From NCBI GenBank assembly GCA_026874595.1, contig CM049320.1, forward strand, positions 3,661,464 to 3,725,463: 64,000 nt of DNA, in the 5' to 3' direction. Below the pieces are notes generated by a model. That model saw only the letters and a list, made by a program, of their open reading frames with translations, ran no database searches and was not told the DNA's origin. Origin of the DNA: Sipunculus nudus (taxonomy: Eukaryota > Annelida > Sipuncula > Golfingiida > Sipunculidae). Positions 1 to 6,929 of this stretch are shown piece by piece. The position numbers were made by a program, and so were the translations under genes. The stretch's first letter is position 1, and every line of letters begins with the position of its first letter.

Positions 1-427
1 CATGAAAAATAGAAATTTTCATAACAAATGCATATATACTGATTTTTTTCCTCAGTGCCTGCAGATACCACCCTGATTTTTTATGTGTAGGCAGATAATT
101 ACAGTTACAGATCGAGTTCGCGTTTCATCCCGGTTGACCTACTTTTGATTGTTTTACGGCTCCTTAACATAGAAAATTTCATGAAAGACAGAAATTTTTA
201 TGGAAAATGCACATGTATGGACTTTTTTTCACAATGCCTGCATAAACTGGCATGATTTTTGGTGTGTTGCTTGATAATGACCCGTTACAGATCGAGTTTG
301 CATTTTGCCCTTGTTGACCTACTTTTGACCATACGACACCTCCTGAACTTAAAAAATTTTTCAAAATTTTACATATGTTTCTAATTTGCCCCAGGCGGGG
401 GCATTCGTGTCGTTCCGACACATCTAG
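1..427 (+). mobile_element. Helitron-like non-autonomous element with tandem-repeat core (partial, candidate)
   Basis: Two diverged tandem copies of a ~180-bp unit lie at about 1-175 and 180-352. Both contain the run ACAGATCGAGTT followed by GTTGACCTACTTTTGA. They are followed by a GC-rich stretch and a perfect hairpin (arms GTGTCG 407-412 and CGACAC 416-421, 3-nt loop), then AT and CTAG at 424-427, with a T next. A short hairpin just before CTRR is the 3' signature of Helitrons, and tandem-repeat cores are known in oyster pearl/HINE-type elements; those are family facts. Assigning this copy to that group is inference. The left end lies outside the window. Homology between the next block and its copy at 3742 begins directly after CTAG, which supports 427 as the true element end. 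Small ORFs here show no coding signal. Confidence 0.5.
407..427 (+). other. Terminal hairpin plus CTAG
   Basis: The arms GTGTCG and CGACAC enclose TTC. CTAG follows two bases after the stem. This is read as the 3' terminus of the Helitron-like element. The stem is shorter, and closer to CTRR, than in typical Helitrons, so a Helentron/HINE variant or another rolling-circle relative is possible. Confidence 0.5.
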
Positions 428-557
428 TTTAAGAAAATACCTCATGATCATTTACCCTTATATTGGCCTAAAGGAGATATCTATGGGACATATCTTTATA
501 GTTAGAAATCTAGCCGGCCGGTGGGGCTCTCAGTTTGTACTTTTATATTAAGTATCA

Positions 558-623
558 CATAAATATATTTAAGAAATATTTATGATCATGTACTTTTATA
601 GGAAATACTTATAAGAAGTATTT
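558..623 (+). repeat. Pair of AT-rich hairpins in block A
   Basis: The first inverted repeat has arms CATAAATAT (558-566) and ATATTTATG (576-584). The second has arms AAATACTT (603-610) and AAGTATTT (616-623) around the loop ATAAG. In the second copy of block A the first stem is longer: 11 bp perfect, at 3871-3881 and 3887-3897. The second stem there is identical (3916-3923 and 3929-3936). A weaker related segment precedes each pair, suggesting local tandem duplication of the hairpin unit. Confidence 0.7.
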
Positions 624-671
624 TTATATAAGTGCAGACTGAGAGAAACGGGGGCGGGGGTAGTTGAGGCT

Positions 672-729
672 AGTGGCGGCATCAGTTTCCATCCACTTGC
701 TAGTGGCCGGCTTCAGTTTCCATGCCACT
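672..729 (+). repeat. Tandem pair of AGTGG hairpins
   Basis: Two adjacent related hairpins share the loop run CAGTTTCCAT. The first has arms AGTGG (672-676) and CCACT (693-697). The second has arms AGTGGC (702-707) and GCCACT (724-729). Both are kept in the second block copy at 3985-4010 and 4015-4042. Function unknown. Confidence 0.65.
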
Positions 730-1120
730 GGTCTGCCGGAAATGCTGTAATTACTAGTAAAATCTATAATTATATCTTATATATGAGCGTCGGATAACCA
801 GATATTGCGTCGATATTGTGAAAAATACAAAAACAAAAGGGTGAAAAACCGGTAAAAATCGTAAAAACGTGGGTTAGTGTGCTTGAAAAACGATGAGTGA
901 AGCGGTGTATTTACATGAATTATGCCTTTTTTTTTATTGTTAAAGGTTGATGGTGTATAAAACAGTATGGTGCATTTTATATACATAGGTTTAGTATGGT
1001 TCTATTCTAATTGAGGGTGTATTAGTAGTGGTTAGTGGTGTGGTGTTCTGTCGGTGGATATGTATGTCTCAGAGTTTGTATGTTTGTCTAGAATGTTTGT
1101 CTTATATGTTTTAGATGTTG

Positions 1121-2090
1121 GTGAGAAGGTAACTCGCGACCCGACCGGGCCTGCAGGTTACTCATCCCGTATATAGTTGTGTTTTTAATTAAAGATGTTT
1201 GTGTATGGGCATTATTTTTATAAATCTCCGACAATAATAGTGTCCCGGTTTGGGCACTTTGTCTTCGATTTAGGTTATTGTGGGTTTTAATAAACTATTG
1301 TATATTTCTGAGTATTGCTGTTTTATATTCCTTGTAGTTTTTGTTTTATTATTTTAGATATTTGTGGGAAGGTAGCTCGCGAACCGACCGAGCCTGCGAG
1401 TTACTCAATCCGTGTCCTGTTAATTAAATCTCCGACAATAATAGTGCCCCGGTTTGGGCACTTTGTCTTCGATTTATGTTATTGTGGATTTTATTAAACT
1501 ATTGTATACTTTTTGAGTATTGTTGTTCTAAATTCCTTGTAGTTTCTGTTTTTATATTGTTTGTTTTATATTCGTGGGGAGGTAGCTCGCGACCCGACCG
1601 AGCCTGTGAGGTACTCATCCCATGTCTGGTAATGTTATGTGTGTGGTTTAATTGAAGATGATTATGTTTTAAATAAATCTCAGACAATAATAGTGTCAAG
1701 GTTTGGGCACTTTGTCTTTGATTTATGTTGTTTTGGGAATTTAATAAACTGTTGTATTGTTTGGTTGGTGGTTTGTTTTTATTTTATTGTATATTTGAGG
1801 GAAGGTAACCCGCGACCCGTCCGAGCCTGCGAGTTACTCATCCAGATATATAGTTTTTTGTTTTAGGTTTTAGTTAAGGAAGTTGATGTGTCGGTTTTTT
1901 ATATAGATCTCAGACAATAACAGTGTTCCGGTTTGGACACTTTGTCTTTGATTTATGTTGTTTATGGATTTCGAATAAACTATTTACGCTGTTTTTTTTA
2001 TAAATCTTAGACAATAATAGTGTCCAGGTTTGAACACTTTGTCTTCGATTTGTGTTGTTTTGTTTTTAATAAAGTTTTGTTTGATATGAG
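1121..2090 (+). repeat. Tandem array of ~210-245-bp units with two hairpins each
   Basis: Four to five diverged head-to-tail units. Hairpin type 2 has arms like GTAGCTCGC and GCGAGTTAC around a GACCCGACCG-containing loop. It occurs at 1129-1161, 1372-1404, 1582-1614 and 1805-1837. Hairpin type 3 has arms like AGTGTCC and GGGCACT around CGGTTT. It occurs at 1239-1258, 1443-1462, 1692-1711, 1922-1941 and 2019-2038, and is followed by TTTGTCTTCGATTT and then usually an AATAAA-like run about 40-50 bases on. In some units ACAATAA upstream and TTATTGT downstream form an outer stem. Spacing of type 2 hairpins is 243, 210 and 223 bp. Some stems carry mismatches. The repeat of hairpin then AATAAA could mean transcript 3' ends, but that is inference. 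Confidence 0.7.
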
Positions 2091-2433
2091 GATGTTGTTT
2101 TGTTGTTTTTAAGGTGTTTGGGAGGTTTTAATTTACTAGAGTTATAAGTGATCGGTTTCGGGCGGGAGCGGTTTGCGCTCTTTTATGGGACCTCTAATTT
2201 TGTGTTTGATATTTTGGGGGGGACGAGTGGAGTGAGGTTTGTTTTTTGTGCGAGTTCCTTTATTGTATTATTTGTTCGTGTGTAGTTTTTATTCTTTGTC
2301 ATGTCGGGGCGAGTGCTTTATTTTATTTTTAAGTGTGAGTTTTATTATCGTTTTGTTAGGAAATGGGTGGTTTTGTGGTTTATTTTTATTGTTATGTTGT
2401 TTGGGAGTCGGTTTGGCCGGGGGGCGGGGCGAA
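2091..2433. other. T/G-rich spacer, nothing recognised
   Basis: T- and G-rich on the plus strand. It holds a 68-codon open frame rich in Phe, Leu and Val. I see no motif, start context or repeat supporting a gene, and the hydrophobic composition follows simply from the T-rich strand. Confidence 0.5.
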
Positions 2434-2760
2434 TATGCTAATTAGGGGATGCCAGCTGCAGAGGAGTACAGGTACTGTGTTCCTCTGCAGCTGGGATCCG
2501 ATGATTGATTGATGGTCGGGGTGTTTTTGCTGTTTTTCTAGGCCTAATATTTCTTATGATTTTTATTATTTTTCGGCAAAATTTCGTAAGTTTGTAGTCT
2601 GGATAAAGTTCTGTTAATTTTGAGTTTCTATTACTATTTCAAGTGTGTTTATTTTGTTCCTAAAGTTTGTACGGGCCGCTTTTTGGTTACTAATTTGTGT
2701 AATAGGATGGGGTGGATTGGGGGTCGTGGGTCATTGAATGCAGGTCGCGGCCCCGACCTA
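2434..2760 (+). repeat. CAGCTGCAG hairpin module, copy 1
   Basis: The module opens with TATGCTAATTAGGGGATG. A perfect 14-bp hairpin follows, CCAGCTGCAGAGGA (2452-2465) pairing with TCCTCTGCAGCTGG (2481-2494), and then GGATCCGATG. Shared downstream landmarks are GGTCGGGGTG, GGCCTAATATTTC, GATTTTTATTATTT, GGGCCGC and a closing small hairpin AGGTCG/CGACCT at 2742-2759. Related modules start at 4922, 5286 and 5775. The conserved order of landmarks over ~330 bp shows a real repeat family. I do not recognise it as a known RNA or transposon. Confidence 0.7.
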
Positions 2761-3202
2761 GTGCCTTTGCCTGACTAGACTAGACTAGATCTAGTATTTT
2801 GAGTCACTAGACAGACACGGTTGAGGTGGTCTGGGACCACCGCCCTGGCCTGTCTCTTTAGACTATAATTTTGATGCCGAAAATTGCCACACAAGCCAAG
2901 CCCAGGAGCCGCGAAGAGCCACCAGCATGCACCCGCATCGGTGACCGTGAAAGCTACATCATCCACACCCACAAAGCCCCGAGCGGGCCACTCACCGCAC
3001 GGATACCAGCAGCAAAGCCGCTGCCCCCACGAACCCGGTCGCGAGCGACATCCCCGAGCAGAATGCGCACCACAACAGAGAGACCCCAACACAAGCAGGG
3101 AAACCCAGACCGCCGACAGAACAACTCCTACCGCGAAGAGCCGGACTTCCTGTGACTTGGATCGGGCGGCTGTCTTGGCTTGGTCTTCAGCTGGTCCCCG
3201 AG
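2761..3202. other. GC-richer spacer, no supported gene
   Basis: It starts with a GACTA triplication that merges into the 12-bp palindrome ACTAGATCTAGT (2784-2795). It then becomes C- and A-rich on the plus strand. Overlapping open frames of 94-127 codons exist on both strands, but they are Pro/Arg/Ser-rich, have no recognisable domain, and are the expected product of this base composition. A non-coding spacer or an unidentified transposon interior are both possible. Confidence 0.4.
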
Positions 3203-3414
3203 CAGTGGGCCTAAAGTTGTCTGTTTGCCCACTGTCAGGGATTCTTGACTTGTCTTGCTTGTCTTGACTTGGGTTCCGGCTGTCGGGGTTGTCTTGTCTT
3301 CTCTTGGCTTGTCCCAGGGCTACCAGTCTTGACTTGTCTTGAGGCTTGGTCTTGGGTCTTGAGGTCTTGGTCTTGTGGCAGGCAGCGGACCTAAAGTTGT
3401 CTGTCTGTCCGCTG
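3203..3414 (+). repeat. Two copies of a CTAAAGTTGTCTG-loop hairpin
   Basis: Copy 1 has arms CAGTGGGC (3203-3210) and GCCCACTG (3227-3234). Copy 2 has arms CAGCGGAC (3383-3390) and GTCCGCTG (3407-3414), extendable to 10 bp by GG/CC. Both enclose a 16-nt loop beginning CTAAAGTTGTCTG. The two stems differ at two positions and both differences are matched on the opposite arm (T-A to C-G, G-C to A-T). Function unknown; the pairing is direct observation. Confidence 0.7.
3243..3378 (+). repeat. Degenerate CTTG/TCTTG simple repeat
   Basis: A low-complexity run of imperfect CTTG, TCTTG and ACTTG words lies between the two hairpin copies at 3203 and 3383. It probably expanded by slippage. There is no coding evidence. 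Confidence 0.6.
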
Positions 3415-3436
3415 CCAGGTCGATGAGTGATTGATT

Positions 3437-3489
3437 AGTCCTGAATAGGACTGTTGGGGGGGGGGGGGGGGGTAGTCCTAAGAAGGACT
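3437..3489 (+). repeat. Tandem AGTCCT hairpins with a G17 run
   Basis: Two hairpins with identical AGTCCT/AGGACT arms but different loops (GAAT, AAGA) lie at 3437-3452 and 3474-3489. Each is followed by TGTTGGGG. After the first, the G-run has expanded to 17 Gs (3456-3472), so length at this position may be unreliable. Confidence 0.6.
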
Positions 3490-3741
3490 GTTGGGGAGCT
3501 GTCCCGGTGTAGGTCTGGGTAGTCGTCTTGGAAGTTGCTGTCAGTGGGTGGATGGGGTGTGCGCTCGTCTGGGTGCCCTCTAATCTTCCGCTGGTGGTGT
3601 AGGGGGGCTGCCGCTGGACTTGCGCGTCGGTGTCGGATGCTGTTGGTGGTGGTTGTCAGGGGTAGTTGTTGTTCGTGGTGGGGGTGGGGGGGGGGGGGGG
3701 CGTAGATTTCTTTATAATTTTTTAAGTATCACATGGGATTT
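3490..3741. other. G/T-rich spacer with G-run
   Basis: No gene seen. It includes a G4-T-G15 run at 3681-3700, and ends with TTAAGTATCACATGGGATTT, which leads into block A copy 2. The final ~30 bases look like the sequence that is interrupted by the Helitron-like element at copy 1. Confidence 0.45.
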
Positions 3742-4237
3742 TTTAAGAAAATGATTATGATCATTTACCCTTATATTGGCCTAAAGGAGATATCTATAGG
3801 AGATATCTTTATAGTTAGAAATCTAGCCGGCCGGTTGGGCTCTCGGTTTGTACTTTTATATTAAGTATCACATAAATATTTATAAGAAATATTTATGATC
3901 ATGTACTTTTATAGGAAATACTTATAAGAAGTATTTTTATATATAAGCGCAGACTGAGAGGGAGGGGCGGGGGTAGTTGAGGCTAGTGGCGGCATCAGTT
4001 TCCATCCACTTGCTAGTGGCCGGCTTCAGTTTCCATGCCACTGGTCTGCCGGAAATGCTGTAATTACTAATAAAATCTATAATTATATCTTATATATGAG
4101 CGTCGGATAACCAGATATTGCGTCGATATTGTGAAAAATACAAAAACAAAAGGGTGAAAAACCGGTAAAAATCGTAAAAAACGTGGGTTAGTGTGCATGA
4201 AAAATGATGAGTGAGGTGGTGTATTTACATGAATTGT

Positions 4238-4269
<32 letters not shown>

Positions 4270-4417
4270 GTTAAAAGTTAATGGTGTGTAAAACAGAATG
4301 GTGCATTTTTTGTACATGGGTTTAGTATGGTTCTATTCTAATTGGGGGTGTATTAGTATTGGTTAGTGGAGCGGTGTTGTGTCGGTGAATATGTGTTTCC
4401 CAGAGTTGTGTTTTGAT
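3742..4417 (+). repeat. Block A, AT-rich hairpin block (copy 2)
   Basis: Second copy of the 428-1120 block, in the same orientation and same internal order. Differences are mostly substitutions and small indels. The largest is a 28-T run at 4242-4269 where copy 1 has nine T. The AT hairpins at 3871-3936 and the AGTGG hairpins at 3985-4042 are intact, the first AT stem being longer here than in copy 1. Confidence 0.75.
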
Positions 4418-4893
4418 TTAATCTCCGACAATAATAGTGTCCCGGTTTGGGCACTTTGTCTTCGATTTTAGTTATTATTGTTCTTTAATAAAATATTGTG
4501 TATTGCTCAGTATTAGTTGTTTTATGTTCCTTGTAGTTTCTGCTTTTATTTTGTTTGGTTTTTATTTTGTGGGGAGGTAAAACGCGTCCCGACCGGGCCT
4601 GCGAATTACTCATCCCTTATCTGTGTATGGGCATTATTTTAATAAATCTCCGACAATAATAGTGTCCCGGTTTGGGCACTTTGTCTTCGATTTATGTTAT
4701 TGTGGGTTTTAATAAACTATTGTATATTCCTGAGTATTGCTGTTTTATATTCCTTGTATTTTTTATTTTGTTATTTTATATATATGTGGGGAGGTAGCTC
4801 GCGACCCGACTGGGCCTGCGAGTTACTCATCCCGTGTCCTGTTAATTAAATCTCCGACAATAATAGTGTCCCGGTTTGGGCACTTTGTCTGAC
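4418..4893 (+). repeat. Second hairpin tandem array (shorter copy)
   Basis: The same unit type as the 1121-2090 array but only about two to three units. Type 3 hairpins are at 4436-4455, 4661-4680 and 4865-4884. Type 2 hairpins are at 4577-4609 (degenerate stem) and 4794-4826 (good stem). The last unit breaks off directly after the type 3 hairpin. The different unit number between the two cassettes indicates expansion or contraction after duplication. Confidence 0.7.
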
Positions 4894-4921
4894 CTGTTAG
4901 TTTAATTATTGAGTTATGTTG

Positions 4922-5243
4922 TATGCTAAACAGGGGATGCCAGCTGCAGCGGGGTAAGTTGTGTTCCCGCCGCAGCTAGGATCCGATGTTTAATTGATGG
5001 TCGGGGTGTTTTTGCAGGTTTTCTGGGCCTAATATTTCGTATGATTTTTATTATTTCTCGACGTTATTTCGTAAAACTAGAGATTGGATAAAGTTTTGTG
5101 TGTTATTTTTGAGTTTCTATTACTATTTTAAGTATGTTTATTTTGCTCCTAAAAATTGTGCGGGCCGCTGTTTAGTTACTAATGTGTGTGGAGGGATGGG
5201 GTGTCTTAGGGGTCATTTGAATGTAGGTCGCGGCCTCGACCTA
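4922..5243 (+). repeat. CAGCTGCAG hairpin module, copy 2
   Basis: Opens with TATGCTAAACAGGGGATG. The hairpin has arm CCAGCTGCAGCGGG (4940-4953) against CCCGCCGCAGCTAGG (4966-4980), with one bulge and one mismatch. Downstream landmarks follow as in copy 1, ending with the TAGGTCG/CGACCTA hairpin at 5225-5242. Compared with copy 1, the distal stem has changed on both arms. Confidence 0.7.
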
Positions 5244-5285
5244 GTGTCTTGATCTGACCTGACATTTAATGTTTAAGGGATTTTG

Positions 5286-5575
5286 TATGCTAAACAGGGG
5301 ATGCCAGCTGCAGCGGGATAAGCAGTGTTCCCGCCGCAACTGGGATCCGATGTTTTAATTTGATGGTCGGGGTGGTTTTTTTACGTTTTTCTGGCCTAAA
5401 TATTTTCTAAGATTTCTATTTTTATTCACTGAAACTTCGTAATATTTAAGTCTAGGTAGGGTTCTGTGGGTTCTGAGGATTTTGGGGGTATATTTTTATT
5501 TCAAGTGTGTTAATTCGATTACTAAAGTTGGTACGGGGCGTTGTTTTGCCTATTAGACTTGGAGGGCCGGGAGTG
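5286..5575 (+). repeat. CAGCTGCAG hairpin module, copy 3
   Basis: Opens with TATGCTAAACAGGGGATG. The hairpin has arm CCAGCTGCAGCGGG (5304-5317) against CCCGCCGCAACTGG (5330-5343), with two mismatches. GGTCGGGGTG and later landmarks are recognisable but more diverged, and the closing GGTCG/CGACC hairpin is missing. It lies immediately after copy 2, so the module itself is tandemly duplicated here. The following ~200 bp (5576-5774) hold nothing I recognise. Confidence 0.6.
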
Positions 5576-5774
5576 ATTTTTCCCTAGTTTTGATCTTTGT
5601 ATAAAATCGTTAATATTTGGTTATTTTCTTTGCAATTTAGGGGATTGGAAAATCTTAAAACGTTCTTTTGGTCTTTATATTATTTTGGGATTTGGGGAAG
5701 TATAAGTTGATTAATTTTGGGGTTGAAATTGATACGGACCTTAATTATGTGATATTTGGGTTGCGTGGACCTAG

Positions 5775-5903
5775 TATGCAAATTAGGGGATGCCAGCTGC
5801 AGGGGTCTAAATTACCTCTGCAGATTCGATCACCCTATTGCTCGAAGGTCGGGGTATGATAAATGGAGGTCAGGTCGGTTTACAGGTGCGGGGTCGCGAC
5901 CTA
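5775..5903 (+). repeat. CAGCTGCAG hairpin module, copy 4 (shortened)
   Basis: Opens with TATGCAAATTAGGGGATG, which contains a perfect octamer ATGCAAAT. The hairpin stem is CTGCAGGGG (5797-5805) with CCTCTGCAG (5815-5823), one wobble. GGTCGGGGT follows at once, then the palindrome GGTCGCGACC (5892-5901). Most of the middle of the module is absent. The short stretch 5904-5990 holds nothing recognisable. Confidence 0.55.
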
Positions 5904-5990
5904 TATCGCTGACCTCTTGTTTTTGTGAGTGTTGGGTACTGTATTGTGGGCTTTCGTTGGGGAGGCTTGTGTGTGCGGTTTTTGATGTTT

Positions 5991-6011
5991 TATATATATA
6001 TATATATATAT
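5991..6011. repeat. (TA)n microsatellite
   Basis: About ten TA units. It lies about 20 bp beyond the stop codon of the minus-strand reverse-transcriptase fragment, where a non-LTR element's simple-repeat 3' tail would be. The tail interpretation is inference. Confidence 0.7.
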
Positions 6012-6031
6012 TTTATTAATTATTTATTTTG

Positions 6032-6505
6032 TTATTGTTGATTTTTTCCCTCTAGGATGAAATCTAGAGGGGATTTTATTTTTATGTTGTTTTTAGGTTG
6101 TGTGTAATCGTGTTGATATTTAAGAAGTTTTATTGTGTCCAGGTCTTTTATTCTTTCATAGGAGTTTGTTGCTTGTTCTTTTAGATATTCAGTGATTTTG
6201 GGGGTGTTTGTTTTTTCTCTTAGTTCGTCTGTTTTTGTTAGTTTGTGTGTTCTGAGGATGGCTCTCAGTGCTTTATTTTGTGTGATTTCTAATTTATTTA
6301 ACATTGTTTTCCCTGCGCCTAGAAACGCAATGGACCCATATGTGCCTATAGGGCGGATCCATTGCTTGTACAGGTAACTGGCCGTTTCTGCTTTCGGTCA
6401 GTCATGTTTGTAGCACAGAGCTTTTAAAATATTTACTCTGTTCCACATTCTCTGGATTATGTTCTCGATGTGCGGTTTCCAAGTGGCTCTTGAGTCGAAT
6501 GTTAC
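6032..6505 (-). pseudogene. 5'-truncated non-LTR retrotransposon reverse transcriptase, C-terminal fragment
   Basis: On the minus strand the sequence reads as the thumb/C-terminal end of a Jockey/CR1/I-like ORF2 protein. Visible in order are VTFDS, TWKPHIENI and ILKAL, then an in-frame TGA at 6398-6400, then LYKQWIRPI, TYGS, LNKLEITQNKALRAILR and KITEYLKEQA, ending at TAA 6032-6034. These match the usual pattern of that region: a tW..Hi segment, then LYK..irPil.YGs, then LqriQNkaLR. The catalytic palm (the YADD-type box and everything upstream), the endonuclease and ORF1 are absent. Homology stops at about 6505 where the satellite begins. The element is dead through truncation and the stop. 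The precise clade cannot be assigned from this tail alone. Confidence 0.8.
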
Positions 6506-6915
6506 AGTGCACGCTAACCGAAACCACACTGACCCCTTGGAAGGCATTTTTCTTTTTTGTGGTATGCACAAGTTTCCTTCTCGTAAGATCAGACGCTTTC
6601 AATGCAGAACAGCAACATTGGCACATGCTTTGGTAGCTTTTCACGTATTTTCTGTAATTTAACAAATATGTTTTCAAAACTCGCGTAGGTACTACGCCAT
6701 ATACTATAACACGTTTCCGTTACACTGACACAAATCCATGCAGTCAAAGGAAAGTAAAGTGTATAGTCATTTTTTGCATCTCGTAGCCTGTTGTGTACCA
6801 GTTGATTACATTTATTTGACAGAAACTATTCTGTTTAGGTTTCCTGCAATGTGGAGCCTGTCTAGACAAGTTTCGATCCTGTTAAGGCCACAAGAAGCCT
6901 TATATCGTTCCCGTG
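6506..6915 (+). repeat. Partial edge monomer at the array boundary
   Basis: The array begins inside a monomer at AGTGCACGCTAACC, about 534 bases from the phase mark, directly joined to the truncated reverse-transcriptase piece. This monomer has private changes (for example ACACTGACC and GGCACATGC) not seen in interior copies, as expected of an array edge that escapes homogenisation. Confidence 0.8.
6683..6697 (+). repeat. Monomer hairpin GCGTAG/CTACGC (first copy)
   Basis: Six-base arms around a 3-base loop. It is present in both long and short monomers. Variants keep the pairing: the loop is CTA or GTA, and in the 19.1-kb type copies the element shrinks to GCGTGGCTTACGC with four Watson-Crick pairs and one wobble. 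Confidence 0.6.
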
Positions 6916-6929
6916 TCGCCCTCTAGCGG
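6916..6929 (-). promoter_or_regulatory. CTCF-like site (first of ~50 in the array)
   Basis: On the minus strand it reads CCGCTAGAGGGCGA. The conserved bilaterian CTCF core is approximately CC-A/G-C-C/T-AG-A/G-G/T-GGC-G/A, and every core position matches. Further canonical copies begin at 7861, 9108, 10054, 10996, 12231, 13467, 14716, 15952, 17188, 18425, 19368, 20311, 21560, 23738, 24681, 24986, 27138, 28081, 29025, 30870, 32107, 33342, 34285, 35229, 37074, 38311, 39547, 40783, 41726, 42656, 43603, 44550, 45496, 46733, 47964, 49199, 50143, 51087, 52932, 54168, 55404, 56347, 57278, 58225, 59172, 60409, 61640, 62875 and 63818. All have the same orientation. Binding is inferred from motif only. 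Confidence 0.5.

Larger units (their letters stand above)
428..1120 (+). repeat. Block A, AT-rich hairpin block (copy 1)
   Basis: This block is repeated at 3742-4417 with strong base-for-base similarity, including the GATCATTTACCCTTATATTGG run, the AGCCGGCCGG run, the AT hairpins, the AGTGG hairpin pair and the CGTCGGATAACCAGATATTG run. It is the first part of a three-part cassette (block A, hairpin array, CAGCTGCAG module) that occurs twice about 3.3 kb apart. No reading frame is conserved between the two copies, so I read it as non-coding. A T-run near 927-935 has nine T here against 28 in the second copy. Confidence 0.75.

Noticed and set aside
1239-1258. Histone mRNA 3' stem-loop
   Set aside because: The 7-bp stem and CGGTTT loop do not match the canonical six-pair stem with a UUUC-type loop, there is no purine-rich downstream element, and no histone frame lies upstream.
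2239-2445. 68-codon hydrophobic plus-strand frame as a membrane peptide
   Set aside because: Phe/Leu/Val richness follows from the T-rich strand. It runs to the edge of the hairpin module and has no conserved counterpart before module copy 2.
2775-3267. Overlapping 94-127-codon frames in the GC-rich spacer
   Set aside because: Low-complexity Pro/Arg/Ser/Thr composition, no domain, and overlapping open frames on both strands, all typical of GC-rich non-coding DNA.
428-4417. Block A copies as the two LTRs of a retrotransposon
   Set aside because: The following array and hairpin module are also duplicated in the same order, no TG...CA ends, primer-binding site or gag-pol remains are seen, and the internal region has no coding capacity.
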